A DNA stretch of 64,000 nt from Nitrosomonadaceae bacterium (GCA_002721545.1 PBKR01000003.1:115143-179142), one strand, 5' to 3'. Shown: positions 19,536 through 28,352, counted from the stretch's first letter. Notes: generated by a model not told the origin, from the sequence alone. Translations and numbers: made by a program.

Positions 19536-19778
19536 TTGACTTCTACATTTGATTTTATTCGCCAAACTCTCATCGAAAAATTTGAAGTCGATGCTGAACT
19601 TATCTCACATGAAGCAACCTTAGAGACCTTAGGTCTTGACTCACTAACAATGGTAGAGTTGCTTTTTGAAGTATCAGAAAAATATGATATTGAGATACCT
19701 ACTGACAAGCTAGATTTTACTACTCTTGGCGAAGCGATTGCTCTCATAGATGAGGCGCTTCAAGCTAAAGGTAGTTAA
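19536..19778 (+). CDS. Acyl carrier protein
   Basis: An 80-residue ACP. Ser36 in GLDSLTMVE is the 4'-phosphopantetheine attachment site, surrounded by the acidic helix II that docks onto partner enzymes. The start is TTG: no ATG or GTG is in frame before the conserved region and the next Met is too far in. The sequence differs from housekeeping AcpP (DSLTMVELLFEVSEKYDIEIP rather than the usual DSLDTVEL type). It is followed 11 bp later by a ketosynthase, so it is likely a dedicated carrier for that enzyme. The product is unknown. Confidence 0.88.
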   Translation: MTSTFDFIRQTLIEKFEVDAELISHEATLETLGLDSLTMVELLFEVSEKYDIEIPTDKLDFTTLGEAIALIDEALQAKGS

Positions 19779-19789
19779 CAGTATTAAAA

Positions 19790-21022
19790 GTGAGACACAA
19801 CCGCGTCTTTGTTACTGGTATTGGACTCGTTTCTCCACATGGAAATGATCCAGATCAAGTCTTTGATAAAATTTATCAGGGTAAATCCGCGATAAAAATG
19901 ACCCGTTCTGGGACACCTGAATTTGGAAGTAATATATTACTAGCAAGAACCGAATTTGATCCTTCAGGGATAATATCTAAACCACACCAGATATTTATGG
20001 ACCGCGTTTCACAAATGGCAGTTGTTGCTGCACAGCAAGCCCTTGAAAAGGCTGGGTTATTATCAGAAGACGCTGATCTTTCATCAACTGGTGTATATAC
20101 TGGCTGCGCTCTTGGTGGCGCACAATCAATGCAAGATGCTTACAAAAGATATTTCAACAAAACTCGAACTGCAAGACCAACCACCGTACCTTTAATTATG
20201 CCAAATGCTCCTGCAGGTCATATTTCAATGCGTCATAAATTACATGGCCCTTCACAGAATTACTCAATTGCATGCTCTTCATCATCAACTGCTATTGGAG
20301 AAGCATTTCGTGCTATTCGTGATGGTTATCAGGAACGAGTGATTACAGGTGGAACTGAAGCAATGTTAAATGATGGAACCATATGTAGTTGGGAAGGAAT
20401 GCCTGTCCTAGCTAGAGAGCATCCAGAAGGTGCCCACGCTTCCTGCCGGCCATTCTCTAAAGATAGAACTGGACTCGTTCTTGGTGAAGGAGCTGCAATG
20501 CTTATTCTAGAATCTGAGAATCTTGTAAATAAAAGAAATATCCAACCACTTGCTGAAATTGTTGGGTATGGGTCCTCTAGTGATGCACATAATCTAACGC
20601 AACCTGATGCTGAAGGGCAAATTAAAGCTATGCGTATAGCTATTGAAGATGCAGGGATAGATTCATCAGAAATTGGATACATTAACGCGCATGCAACTGG
20701 AACTGGTGCTGGTGATAAAGTAGAAATTGAAGCAATTAAATCACTTTTCTCACATCATGCAAAACGTATTGCAGTAAGCTCAACTAAATCTATGCATGGG
20801 CACTTACTTGGAGCAGCAGGGGCGCTTGAATTTGCGGTAACAGTAATGGCGCTTAAGAACAAACAAATCCCGCCTACAGCACACCTTACTAAACCAGACC
20901 CAGATTGTGACCTTGATTGCGTACCATGCATTGGACGCCCTTCGTCAGAACTTAATTATGCACTATGTAATTCATTTGCATTTGGTGGCTCAAATGCAGT
21001 TTTAATTGCTAAGCACGTATAA
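19790..21022 (+). CDS. Beta-ketoacyl-ACP synthase, FabF-like
   Basis: A condensing enzyme that extends acyl chains on ACP (410 residues, KAS II size). The active site is complete: Cys162 in SIACSSSSTA, His301 in NAHATGTGAGD, Lys333 and His338 in STKSMHGHLLGAAGALEF. It starts with GTG. The first His motif reads NAHATGTGAGD rather than the NAHGTSTPxGD of housekeeping FabF. Together with the dedicated ACP upstream, this suggests a specialised lipid or polyketide-type product rather than bulk fatty-acid synthesis. Reductase and dehydratase genes are not adjacent, so it would borrow them from elsewhere. Confidence 0.9.
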   Translation: MRHNRVFVTGIGLVSPHGNDPDQVFDKIYQGKSAIKMTRSGTPEFGSNILLARTEFDPSGIISKPHQIFMDRVSQMAVVAAQQALEKAGLLSEDADLSSTGVYTGCALGGAQSMQDAYKRYFNKTRTARPTTVPLIMPNAPAGHISMRHKLHGPSQNYSIACSSSSTAIGEAFRAIRDGYQERVITGGTEAMLNDGTICSWEGMPVLAREHPEGAHASCRPFSKDRTGLVLGEGAAMLILESENLVNKRNIQPLAEIVGYGSSSDAHNLTQPDAEGQIKAMRIAIEDAGIDSSEIGYINAHATGTGAGDKVEIEAIKSLFSHHAKRIAVSSTKSMHGHLLGAAGALEFAVTVMALKNKQIPPTAHLTKPDPDCDLDCVPCIGRPSSELNYALCNSFAFGGSNAVLIAKHV

Positions 21023-21086
21023 TATAGTAAAAAATATTTAATAATTATATTTCTAATTTCCTCCATAAAATTCTAAAAATAAGATT

Positions 21087-21482
21087 ATGTATAAAATATT
21101 ATTTCTATTAATGTTTGTTTTTGCAAGTCCTAATGTGATAGCTGAATGGACAGCTATTCAATGGAGTCATGAAGATGGCGGATTAACTCTATATGTTGAT
21201 TACACCACAATTAGAAAGGAAGGAGACAAAGTCAGAATGCTAAGCTTAGTTGATTTTGAGGTTGTTGATAATAAAGAAATAGATCTTTTCTCTTCAAGAG
21301 CCCAAAATGAATACGATTGTAAAACAAAGAAAATAAGGCAACTTTTCTATGCATTATATAGCGGTAGTATGGGAAAAGGTAAAATGGAACATTCGAATAG
21401 CGAATATCTAAAATGGTTAACAATTAAACCTGGTAGTATGGAGGAAGCTATGTGGGTAGCTGCCTGTGGGGGAAAAACATAA
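21087..21482 (+). CDS. Exported surface-adhesin-E-like protein
   Basis: A 131-residue protein with a signal peptide (to about residue 19, VIA-EW). The mature part resembles the surface-adhesin protein E-like family: LYVDYTTIRKEGDKVRMLSLVDF, a Cys pair (EYDCKTKK and VAACGG) likely forming a disulfide, and WLTIKPGS near the end. Such proteins are common as small paralogues in betaproteobacteria, and the adhesin label comes from Haemophilus, so an adhesive role here is not established. Confidence 0.65.
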   Translation: MYKILFLLMFVFASPNVIAEWTAIQWSHEDGGLTLYVDYTTIRKEGDKVRMLSLVDFEVVDNKEIDLFSSRAQNEYDCKTKKIRQLFYALYSGSMGKGKMEHSNSEYLKWLTIKPGSMEEAMWVAACGGKT

Positions 21483-21629
21483 AAATTTTAAGTATTTTAA
21501 CTCTATGAATTGCAACTAAATAGCTTAATTTCTATAATAAGTATTTATAAAAATATCATTAGCAAATAGAAATGAACCAATGCCAATTAGCCCTACCAGA
21601 GAAATCAAAAAAACTGTAGGAATTAATAA

Positions 21630-21872
21630 ATGAAGATATTAAATATTCTAGCATTTAGCATAATGATAATAACCAATGCTCATGCTGGTGGAGTATATGG
21701 GACACTATACAATGAATCAGACTTGGTATCTTCAGAAGGAACCTTCGAAGATGAGAGAGATGCAAAAAAAGCTAAAGCTAAGAAAGACAAAGATCGCCGC
21801 GCTGAGAGAGATTATGAGAGATGGGTAATGGAGGAAGAATTTAACGAGGCTCGACGTAGGGGACGCAGATAA
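21630..21872 (+). CDS. Small exported charged protein, unknown function
   Basis: An 80-residue product with a signal peptide (MKILNILAFSIMIITNAHA) and then a short Gly/Tyr segment. The remaining half is extremely charged (alternating Lys/Arg and Asp/Glu), probably one long helix. No family is recognised. The ATG lies in an AT-rich context without a strong Shine-Dalgarno. It sits between the adhesin-E-like gene and the carbonic anhydrase gene. It could be a periplasmic structural or chaperone-like helix; this is inference. Confidence 0.55.
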   Translation: MKILNILAFSIMIITNAHAGGVYGTLYNESDLVSSEGTFEDERDAKKAKAKKDKDRRAERDYERWVMEEEFNEARRRGRR

Positions 21873-21925
21873 TTAATACAAAATACATTAATTATTTTAA
21901 TAACAAAAATTTTCTACTCTAATTA

Positions 21926-22534
21926 ATGATTTCTAATAAAGAGGCTCTTAGACGATTATGTGCAGGAAATGGTCGATTTGTATCTGATTCTTCTATTTTC
22001 AACAATGCATTTTCACATAAAAGCCGCTGTCATTCCCTCACAGAGAATCAAAATCCATTTGCTATAATTTTAGGCTGTTCAGATTCTAGAGTACCAGCAG
22101 AAATTATTTTTGATCAGGGACTCGGTGATCTTTTTGTTATAAGAGTTGCTGGAAATATTGTTGCTCCTTCCCAAATTGGAAGTATTGAGTTTGCGGTAGA
22201 AAGGTTTGACACGAAGCTAGTTGTAATTATGGGGCATTCAAGATGCGGCGCTATACAAGCTACAATTGATGAGCTTAAGTCTCCAAAAAGTCAATCAAAT
22301 AATTTTTATTCTATCGTTGATCATATTCGCCCATCTTTAACACCATTACTACAAATTGATCAGAATCAAGATTTACTTTTACAACAAGCTGTTCGTGCAA
22401 ATATACGCTCATCAGTACACCAACTTAAGCATAGCTCAAAAATTTTAGAGAAATTAGTAAAGAAAAAGAAACTTCTTATCATTGGAGCAGAGTATTCATT
22501 AGATACCGGGATTGTAACTTTTTTTGATAAATAA
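21926..22534 (+). CDS. Beta-class carbonic anhydrase
   Basis: A zinc enzyme interconverting CO2 and bicarbonate. The 202-residue protein has the Zn ligands Cys51 and Asp53 in GCSDSRVPAE, and His103 and Cys106 in GHSRCGAIQA. The Asp-Arg dyad of the active site (CSDSR) and the VIRVAGNIV motif are intact. No signal peptide, so it is cytoplasmic. It could supply bicarbonate to carboxylases; none is adjacent in this window. Confidence 0.93.
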   Translation: MISNKEALRRLCAGNGRFVSDSSIFNNAFSHKSRCHSLTENQNPFAIILGCSDSRVPAEIIFDQGLGDLFVIRVAGNIVAPSQIGSIEFAVERFDTKLVVIMGHSRCGAIQATIDELKSPKSQSNNFYSIVDHIRPSLTPLLQIDQNQDLLLQQAVRANIRSSVHQLKHSSKILEKLVKKKKLLIIGAEYSLDTGIVTFFDK

Positions 22535-22707
22535 CTGTATAGAAATTAACTTAGTATATTTAATTAAAGTCTCGTTACAAACTAATAAATTACTGCTAAA
22601 CGATATTATTCAAAACATCTTCTCTATTATATACCGGTTAATTCATTATTTTCTGGTGATAACTAGAGTAAAATCAAATGCTATTGAATCTATATCCACA
22701 CTAAGTT

Positions 22708-23058
22708 CTAACGAGATATTCTTTTCTCTACCGACTCTAACCCTGATGGGTCATACCTTAAAGTATAGCCTAATCCAAAAGCTGAAAGGATAGGTAAGTT
22801 TTCAGTAGGGGTAATTATCAACTTGATACTCTCAAGCTTCTTACCTGCCCCCCTCTTATAAAATACTTCACAAACCACCTCTTGTGCCAAAAACGTATAG
22901 GAAAGAGGTAAATTGATTTCTTCAACTTCTATATTCCCAGAAAAGCTTTTCTCAAACAATCCTTGAGCTGTTTCTTTAATACTATCCTTATTTATAAAGT
23001 GCATCCAGACACCTTGTACACAAATAATTACTATAAAGATAGACAAAATCTGTTTCAT
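22708..23058 (-). CDS. Exported protein of unknown function
   Basis: A 116-residue protein with an N-terminal hydrophobic segment (residues 3-20) that is either a signal peptide or an anchor. The mature part has alternating strands and one Cys (VVCEVFYKRG). No family recognised. The start is supported by GGAG about 8 bases upstream of the ATG. It is convergent with the carbonic anhydrase gene and in the same direction as, but well separated from, the porin gene upstream. Confidence 0.6.
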   Translation of the reverse strand: MKQILSIFIVIICVQGVWMHFINKDSIKETAQGLFEKSFSGNIEVEEINLPLSYTFLAQEVVCEVFYKRGAGKKLESIKLIITPTENLPILSAFGLGYTLRYDPSGLESVEKRISR

Positions 23059-23274
23059 ATTATCTCCACATTAAAACCATAACATTACAATACACCTACC
23101 ACAGTTAATAGAGGTAACTAGATTTAATAATGAATAACTATTAATTTTCCATATTTCTAGCACATTACACCAAAAAATAAGAGCTTCTGATTACATTAGG
23201 ATGTAAGAAGTAAAACTACAAACAGAAATTTATAATTCTTTTTTTTCTATTGAGTCTAAAAGGAATAGAGTCTA

Positions 23275-24942
23275 TTAGATAGCCAATTGAGTTCTAAACA
23301 TGAACGTATTCAACCCATCTGGCTTCCCACCATTTGAACTCTTGGTTAATGGGGAATTATTAATTTCAAGGATTCTATCGTAACCAAACATTAGGCGAAC
23401 ATTCTCATTTACATACCAGTTAAGAGCGAAACTAAAGTTTTTCATGGAGCCACCTTTATATGCCCCGTCATTCATGTTTATTCCCCCAACACGTGCGGCT
23501 ATTTCCCATGCCCCAAACCCACCATTAGCTAGACTAAACGTATTCTTTGGTTTTAATCTTTTAAATACGCCGTTCTTATAAGTACGTGATTCACCCGTTA
23601 GAGTGAGAGCTGCCTCTCCATACCAACCATGAAAAGCAAGAGAACTCATCCCATTATTTCTATCTATCCAAGACTGAGTAAATTCACCGCCTAAGCTCAC
23701 TGGCCCATATACACCATTAGCTTCCAGACCAAGCATTTTTAGATTCTTAATAGTGGTGATAGTACCGGTATCAATAGGGTATAAATTGCTCATTTGAGTT
23801 GTTTCATATTTATATCGAATCCCACCTCGATTCGAATTAATAGCTGACTGACTGGTCTCCCGATAATTTCCAGCGATACCCAAATGAATTAGCTTCTGTA
23901 TCCCATTATCATTATTCAGTATAGGGTTAAATGTCGCCCGTCCATTCACACCCCATCCCTCATCCTTACTAGAATTATTTGGAGAAATAGACTCTCCATA
24001 TACACCAGTTTGTGCACCCCATTTCTTTCCATAAGCTGCTATATTTAATCCAATTGCACGATCTACAACTGGAGCATTAAGTATATTCATCAAGGATCTT
24101 TCAGTGTACATATAATCATTTGAGCTTTCTTGTAACTCCCGACTGAAAGCTTGTTTTTGATGACCAACAGTAATCCTAGTTTCTATATCCTCAAAAATAT
24201 CTAAACCCGTATAAGAAAGCTTGAAATCTTTGATACCAATCTTATTATCAGCAAAATCAATATCCGATTTAAATTTCCATACGTTATACAATGTACTCAT
24301 AAATGCTAACCGTGCTCGACGCATTTCTGTGCCATTATTTGCTTGGGCAGGTGATCCATTTTCTGAGAAGTTGTCATTATTACTTACTGAAGCATCCGCG
24401 TGCATTCGCCCGCCTATCTTAAATTTAAAGCTGCCATCTGCAGACTGCGCCCGTAGTCCTTTTTGGTCTAAGATGATTTTTGTTTTGCTTGATTCTTTTA
24501 TTTTCCCCTCTAATTTTTCAACTTTACTAAGAAGCCGTAAGTTACCTTTACGGCGCTTAACTTTAATACCTTTATACTTCTGAATTTCTTTTTCAAGTAA
24601 ATCTATTTTTTTTGCAAGATATTCAGTTTCTGCTTTAATTTTTAATGCTAAATCTTTATCTCCTTTATGCAGAACAGTAAATTTGTTTGTTTTATCTAAT
24701 TGATTTTTATTATTTTCTATCTCTCTTATCCTTCTTCTGTTTTTAATTAAAACTGCATGACTTTTTGCTTTAATTGGTTTGTCTTCAACTCGTTCAAATG
24801 TTCCGAGTCGTTCTCGACTTGGACCATCTTCTGTATATATTTGTTTAGTCTTTATATCAACAAAGAGCTCAATTGCATGAGATGATGGTGCCAGGATCAA
24901 TACAACAAGCATGAGGAATATGTGGTTAAAATTAATTTTCAC
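23275..24942 (-). CDS. Phosphate-selective porin O/P-family outer membrane protein
   Basis: A 555-residue outer-membrane beta-barrel. It has a signal peptide (to SSHA, residue 23), then a long charged coiled-coil-prone region (residues ~50-150). The OprO/OprP-type barrel begins around residue 160 (FKFKIGGRMHADASV, EMRRARLAFMSTLY) and ends with alternating strands and a short hydrophobic tail (FRTQLAI). Conserved porin phrases include KLSYTGL, GHQKQAFSRE and VNENVRLMFGYDRI. The GTG start has GGAG about 10 bases upstream. Substrate (phosphate, polyphosphate or another anion) cannot be fixed from sequence. Confidence 0.85.
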   Translation of the reverse strand: MKINFNHIFLMLVVLILAPSSHAIELFVDIKTKQIYTEDGPSRERLGTFERVEDKPIKAKSHAVLIKNRRRIREIENNKNQLDKTNKFTVLHKGDKDLALKIKAETEYLAKKIDLLEKEIQKYKGIKVKRRKGNLRLLSKVEKLEGKIKESSKTKIILDQKGLRAQSADGSFKFKIGGRMHADASVSNNDNFSENGSPAQANNGTEMRRARLAFMSTLYNVWKFKSDIDFADNKIGIKDFKLSYTGLDIFEDIETRITVGHQKQAFSRELQESSNDYMYTERSLMNILNAPVVDRAIGLNIAAYGKKWGAQTGVYGESISPNNSSKDEGWGVNGRATFNPILNNDNGIQKLIHLGIAGNYRETSQSAINSNRGGIRYKYETTQMSNLYPIDTGTITTIKNLKMLGLEANGVYGPVSLGGEFTQSWIDRNNGMSSLAFHGWYGEAALTLTGESRTYKNGVFKRLKPKNTFSLANGGFGAWEIAARVGGINMNDGAYKGGSMKNFSFALNWYVNENVRLMFGYDRILEINNSPLTKSSNGGKPDGLNTFMFRTQLAI

Positions 24943-25257
24943 AGCTAATCTCCATATTACATAAATTTTTTGGTTCTGCTGAATTAGGAAAATATGAAAT
25001 AATATTAATTAAATTTAATTACAGTTATCTCTATCAATCAGATAATAAGATACAAATATCTTTTAAAGATTTATAGAGCATATATTGTTACTTTCAAAAA
25101 ATGGGAAAAAATTAATAAACTCAAATAGTCTGAAAATCATAACTATATTTACCAGACTATAGAATTCAATAAGGAATTATGGGTCTGTAGTAGTAAGGTA
25201 TGAAAAGTCCTTGCACAGGTAGATATTGATGATATCTACCTGTAAGGGTTAAGCGGT
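24943..25257. other. Intergenic region between the porin and the 86-residue exported protein
   Basis: This 315-base AT-rich stretch is expected to contain the porin promoter. The only distinct structure is the 12-bp perfect hairpin listed separately at its right end. I saw no RNA gene, repeat or attachment site. Confidence 0.4.
25215..25243. terminator. 12-bp perfect hairpin downstream of the 86-residue protein
   Basis: ACAGGTAGATAT (25215-25226) pairs perfectly with ATATCTACCTGT (25232-25243) around a TGATG loop, 14 bases after the stop of the minus-strand gene. There is only a weak TTTT a few bases beyond on the minus strand, so it may be a terminator lacking a good U-run or an mRNA 3'-end stabiliser. 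Confidence 0.5.
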
Positions 25258-25518
25258 TTATCCTTCAGGTACTTCAGGGCAGGTATGCGTCGTTCCATCA
25301 GTTGAGTCTTTTACTTTGTCACCTGGTTCTTTATCTAGACAAGCAATTCTATTTAGAATGTTTTGAGCAGTTTCTCCCTTTAAAGCTCTTTCTGCAGTAG
25401 AGCTGGCATCAATATCAAGATTATCATCTTCACCACCACCGGAACTTGTAGCTGCCATAACTGGCCCATTAACCATAAATACTACAGCAGCAGCAATAGT
25501 GATCAATAATTTATTCAT
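25258..25518 (-). CDS. Small exported acidic protein, unknown function
   Basis: An 86-residue product with a signal peptide (MNKLLITIAAAVVFMVNGPVMA) and a Gly/Asp/Ser-rich mature start. Two Cys (NRIACLDKEPGD and THTCPEVP) could form a disulfide. Translation is well supported: an extended AGGAGAAAGAAGG purine tract lies just before the ATG. It is followed by a perfect hairpin. No family recognised. The strong ribosome site and compact size suggest an abundant periplasmic or secreted protein. Confidence 0.6.
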   Translation of the reverse strand: MNKLLITIAAAVVFMVNGPVMAATSSGGGEDDNLDIDASSTAERALKGETAQNILNRIACLDKEPGDKVKDSTDGTTHTCPEVPEG

Positions 25519-25645
25519 CCTTCTTTCTCCTCTTCTGATTTATATCCTTTTTATATCATTTTCAAATCTAATTCGAAGTAAATATAATTATATTCTCCTA
25601 TACTAGGACTCTATACAATCATATACCTTAACAATACCAATTACG

Positions 25646-25659
25646 ATGATATAAATCAA
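25646..25659. promoter_or_regulatory. Possible FNR/Anr-type box
   Basis: On the minus strand the sequence TTGATTTATATCAT matches the FNR consensus TTGAT-N4-ATCAA at 9 of 10 defined bases. It lies in the divergent region, 63 bases before lemA and about 130 before the 86-residue gene. A chance match is quite possible in AT-rich DNA. Confidence 0.3.
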
Positions 25660-25721
25660 TTTATTTTAATTTACTTAGATTTAGTTAGAGTTAGTTATAT
25701 ATTTACGGTAAAATTAACCAC

Positions 25722-26312
25722 ATGAGCAAATTAAATATTTCTTCTATTCCTGTTATTTTTATAGTAATAACTCTTTCTGGTTGCGGGATACAAAGTATAC
25801 CAACAGCTCTTAACAATGTTGAAGCTGCATGGTCAGAGGTATTGAATCAATATAAAAGGCGGTCTGATTTAATTCCGAACCTTGTTAATATAGTTAAAGG
25901 TTATGCTTCTCATGAAAAAGAAACCCTACAGGCAGTAGTAGAAGCTAGAGCAAAAGCAACCCAGACAAAAATAAATACTGATCAGTTAACGCCTGAATTA
26001 ATGAGTCAATTTTCACAAGCTCAAGCTGGGCTGGGATCGGCTCTTTCTCGTCTTATGGTGGTAGTCGAGCGTTACCCTGAGTTAAAGGCTAATACAAATT
26101 TTCGCGATCTTCAGGTGCAACTTGAAGGGACAGAAAACAGGATCACCGTAGCTAGGAATAGATATATTCAATCAATAAATGCTTTTAATAATTTAGTCAC
26201 AGTACCGCCTACATCTTGGTACAATGCTATATTCCTTCAGCATGATAAAAAACCACAGTTTAGTCTTGAAAATGAAGATAAGGTTAAGCGGGCTCCTGAA
26301 ATAGAGTTTTGA
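25722..26312 (+). CDS. lemA: LemA family lipoprotein
   Basis: A 196-residue envelope protein with a lipoprotein signal (LSGC, acylated Cys at about residue 21) and the LemA alpha-helical bundle. Typical motifs are A.SEVLNQYKRRSDLIPNLV (start of the domain), L.VVVERYPELKAN and ENRITVARNRY. LemA proteins usually occur upstream of TPM-domain membrane proteins, exactly as here: the next gene overlaps by ATGA. The precise cellular role is not settled. Confidence 0.92.
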   Translation: MSKLNISSIPVIFIVITLSGCGIQSIPTALNNVEAAWSEVLNQYKRRSDLIPNLVNIVKGYASHEKETLQAVVEARAKATQTKINTDQLTPELMSQFSQAQAGLGSALSRLMVVVERYPELKANTNFRDLQVQLEGTENRITVARNRYIQSINAFNNLVTVPPTSWYNAIFLQHDKKPQFSLENEDKVKRAPEIEF

Positions 26313-27082
26313 TGAGCTTAAGATTACTAATCTCTTTAATCATTCTAAGTTTTGTGTGTGTGGCTCCTGTATATTCTCTTGATGTTCCTCGCCATACTGG
26401 CCCTGTAGTTGATCTTGCAGGTGTGTTTACTAAATCTGAGAGTGCACAAATATCATCCAGTTTAATGCAGTTTAAAACGAAATATGGGCCCCAAATTCAA
26501 GTAGTTACTATACCTAATCTCCAAGATGAGACAATAGAGAGTTTCTCAATCAAGATTGTAGATAAATGGAAACTTGGCTCTAAAGATAAAGATAATGGGG
26601 TACTACTACTTATAGCAACTCAAGATCGTAAAGTCCGCATTGAAGTTGGTCAGGGTCTTGAAGGTGATTTGCCTGATGCATTAGCTGGAAAAATTATCCG
26701 AGCGGGGATTATTCCATTTTTTAGGAAAGGGCAGATTAATGCTGGTGTAATGACTGGCTTAGGAATGATTGCTGAAAGTATTGGTGGGAAGCTTGAGAAT
26801 ATAGTGTCCACTCAGATTTCAAGACATACTCAATCAAGAAATGCAGATTTAGGGTACTTATTGTTTCTTGCTTTTTTTCTATTCGGGCCAACGATTCTTG
26901 GCAGAAGTCATGGAAGGGGTAGAGGTAGTATAGGATCTTCTATTCTTAGTGGGTTACTTTTGGGTAGTATGCTAAGTAGTGGACGTGGAGGCTTTAGTGG
27001 CGGCTTTGGTAGTGGATTTAGCGGTGGTTTTGGTGGGGGAGGTGGTGGATTTTCTGGTGGCGGAGCAAGTGGAGGGTGGTAA
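26309..27082 (+). CDS. TPM-domain membrane protein (YgcG-like)
   Basis: A 257-residue protein with a signal peptide (residues 1-24) and a TPM (TLP18.3/Psb32/MOLO-1) domain (residues ~30-155: VDLAGVFTKSES, RKVRIEVGQGLEGDLPDA, AGKIIRAGIIPFF). A transmembrane helix near residue 190 (LLFLAFFLFGPTIL) precedes a cytoplasmic or exposed Gly/Ser/Phe-rich tail ending GGASGGW. The start overlaps the lemA stop (ATGA). LemA/TPM pairs are widespread; the domain has been linked to phosphatase and repair functions in plants, but the bacterial role is open. Confidence 0.9.
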   Translation: MMSLRLLISLIILSFVCVAPVYSLDVPRHTGPVVDLAGVFTKSESAQISSSLMQFKTKYGPQIQVVTIPNLQDETIESFSIKIVDKWKLGSKDKDNGVLLLIATQDRKVRIEVGQGLEGDLPDALAGKIIRAGIIPFFRKGQINAGVMTGLGMIAESIGGKLENIVSTQISRHTQSRNADLGYLLFLAFFLFGPTILGRSHGRGRGSIGSSILSGLLLGSMLSSGRGGFSGGFGSGFSGGFGGGGGGFSGGGASGGW

Positions 27083-27700
27083 TTGAAACATTTTAATCAA
27101 TCAGATCTTGATCAGATTTCAAAAGCAGTTCTTGATGCTGAGAAACAGACTACCGGTGAAATTGTACCAATGATTGTTACTCAGAGTGATGATTACCCAG
27201 GTGCTCGTTGGCGACTCGCTATAACAGTATCATTATTATTTGGGTTTCTTATTTATTACTGCATTAATTATTCTGATCCAGTTTGGATCCTTTGGGCACA
27301 AATCCCAGGTCTTTATATTGGATATTGGCTAGGGGTATTTGGTTTTATCCTTAGGCCTTTTCTTTCTGGTTCCAAAATTGAGGAAGAAGTACACCAACGA
27401 GCATTACAGGCCTTCTTCTCTCACAATATCCATTTAACAAACGAGCGGACAGGTATACTTATTATGGTTTCTCTTCTTGAACATCGAGTTGAAATACTTG
27501 CCGATACTGGAATTAATGCAAAGGTATCTAAAGATACATGGAATAATATATTAACGGATATGGTTAATAAGATTAAATCAAATGAGCTTACTGAAGGTAT
27601 TTGTATAGCTGTTAAGGAGTGCGGTGTGATTTTAACAAAAGAATTCCCAGGGACTCATGAAAATCCAAATGAAATTAAAAATAAGATTATTATAGAATAG
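27083..27700 (+). CDS. TPM-domain protein with two membrane helices
   Basis: A 205-residue protein starting with TTG immediately after the previous stop. The N-terminal TPM fragment (residues 10-40: AEKQTTGEIVPMIV) is followed by two hydrophobic helices (about residues 50-70 and 75-98) and the second half of the TPM domain (NERTGILIMVSLLEHRVEILADTGIN). This split arrangement is typical of the third member of lemA-TPM-TPM operons, and the whole set is probably one complex at the inner membrane. Confidence 0.87.
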   Translation: MKHFNQSDLDQISKAVLDAEKQTTGEIVPMIVTQSDDYPGARWRLAITVSLLFGFLIYYCINYSDPVWILWAQIPGLYIGYWLGVFGFILRPFLSGSKIEEEVHQRALQAFFSHNIHLTNERTGILIMVSLLEHRVEILADTGINAKVSKDTWNNILTDMVNKIKSNELTEGICIAVKECGVILTKEFPGTHENPNEIKNKIIIE

Positions 27701-27710
27701 GAGTTATATT

Positions 27711-27971
27711 TTATTTTAATAAATGGCTATCTTTAGGTAATTGTTTTGAGTACCACAATGCAAGTTTATGTCGTAGTGCTTTTTCAGACACCTGATCTTC
27801 AGGCAAGGGTTGTATAATTTTGTCGTAAACTAAGAATCTGTAGACATATAAAAGTTTCTCGCTCGCTGAGTCGGTTGCTTCAAATTTAACTACTCCTCGA
27901 TCTTCAGCATATTTTATTCCTGTAATTAGCGCTTCCTTAAAAATTGCATTCTCATTTTTTAATTTTTTCAT
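27711..27971 (-). CDS. DUF5062-like small cytoplasmic protein
   Basis: An 86-residue protein with no signal or membrane segment. The pattern MKKLKNEN..F.EAL..G..YA, ESKL-like central helix, and QPLPEDQ...KALRHKLALW matches my memory of the DUF5062 family known from gammaproteobacteria; this assignment is by recall, not by search. It is convergent with the lemA operon, with 10 bp between the stops. Function unknown. Confidence 0.6.
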   Translation of the reverse strand: MKKLKNENAIFKEALITGIKYAEDRGVVKFEATDSASEKLLYVYRFLVYDKIIQPLPEDQVSEKALRHKLALWYSKQLPKDSHLLK

Positions 27972-28352
27972 AATAATATGGACAAATAGTTTATTAATTC
28001 TAGTTTTAATTATTTTACTAGACTTGCTAATTAGTAATTAGTAAAGCTATATATTAATTTATGCTAAAAGGATCCGCATCTCAACAGTATAGATAATCAT
28101 TTAGCAACTTTCCCTATTTAATAGAATTATTGAGAGTTATCTAGAGAAGGCAATATCATATCTATATGCTTATTTTTAAAGGTTAAATTCTAATATTCTT
28201 TGATACGAATTTTATGTTAAATTATTTAGCTGCTATTTTATATTTTTTAGTAGTTTAAAATAATTAAGAATAATAGGTTATTTATAATTGATAATGAAAA
28301 AATTTTTGGTACTTAGAAATAGGGCAATTTAAATTCTTCAGGAGAGACTACT
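27972..28352. other. Intergenic region upstream of the Spy-like gene
   Basis: These 381 very AT-rich bases lie between divergent genes. The Shine-Dalgarno AGGAGAG at about 28341-28347 serves the downstream gene. I found no supported RNA gene, coding frame or inverted repeat in the rest; promoters of both genes must lie here but none stands out. Confidence 0.4.

Noticed and set aside
21483..21629. Minus-strand hydrophobic stretch resembling a PEP-CTERM tail (LVGLIGIGSFLF)
   Set aside because: No ATG/GTG start and no protein body before it; likely chance or too degraded to support.
22524..22793. 89-residue plus-strand frame after the carbonic anhydrase gene
   Set aside because: It overlaps the better supported minus-strand gene at 22708-23058, which has a signal peptide and GGAG ribosome site, and it shows no family features.
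28281..28300. Possible Fur box (GATAATGA-like) before the Spy-like gene
   Set aside because: Only one hexamer matches the consensus; expected by chance in AT-rich DNA.
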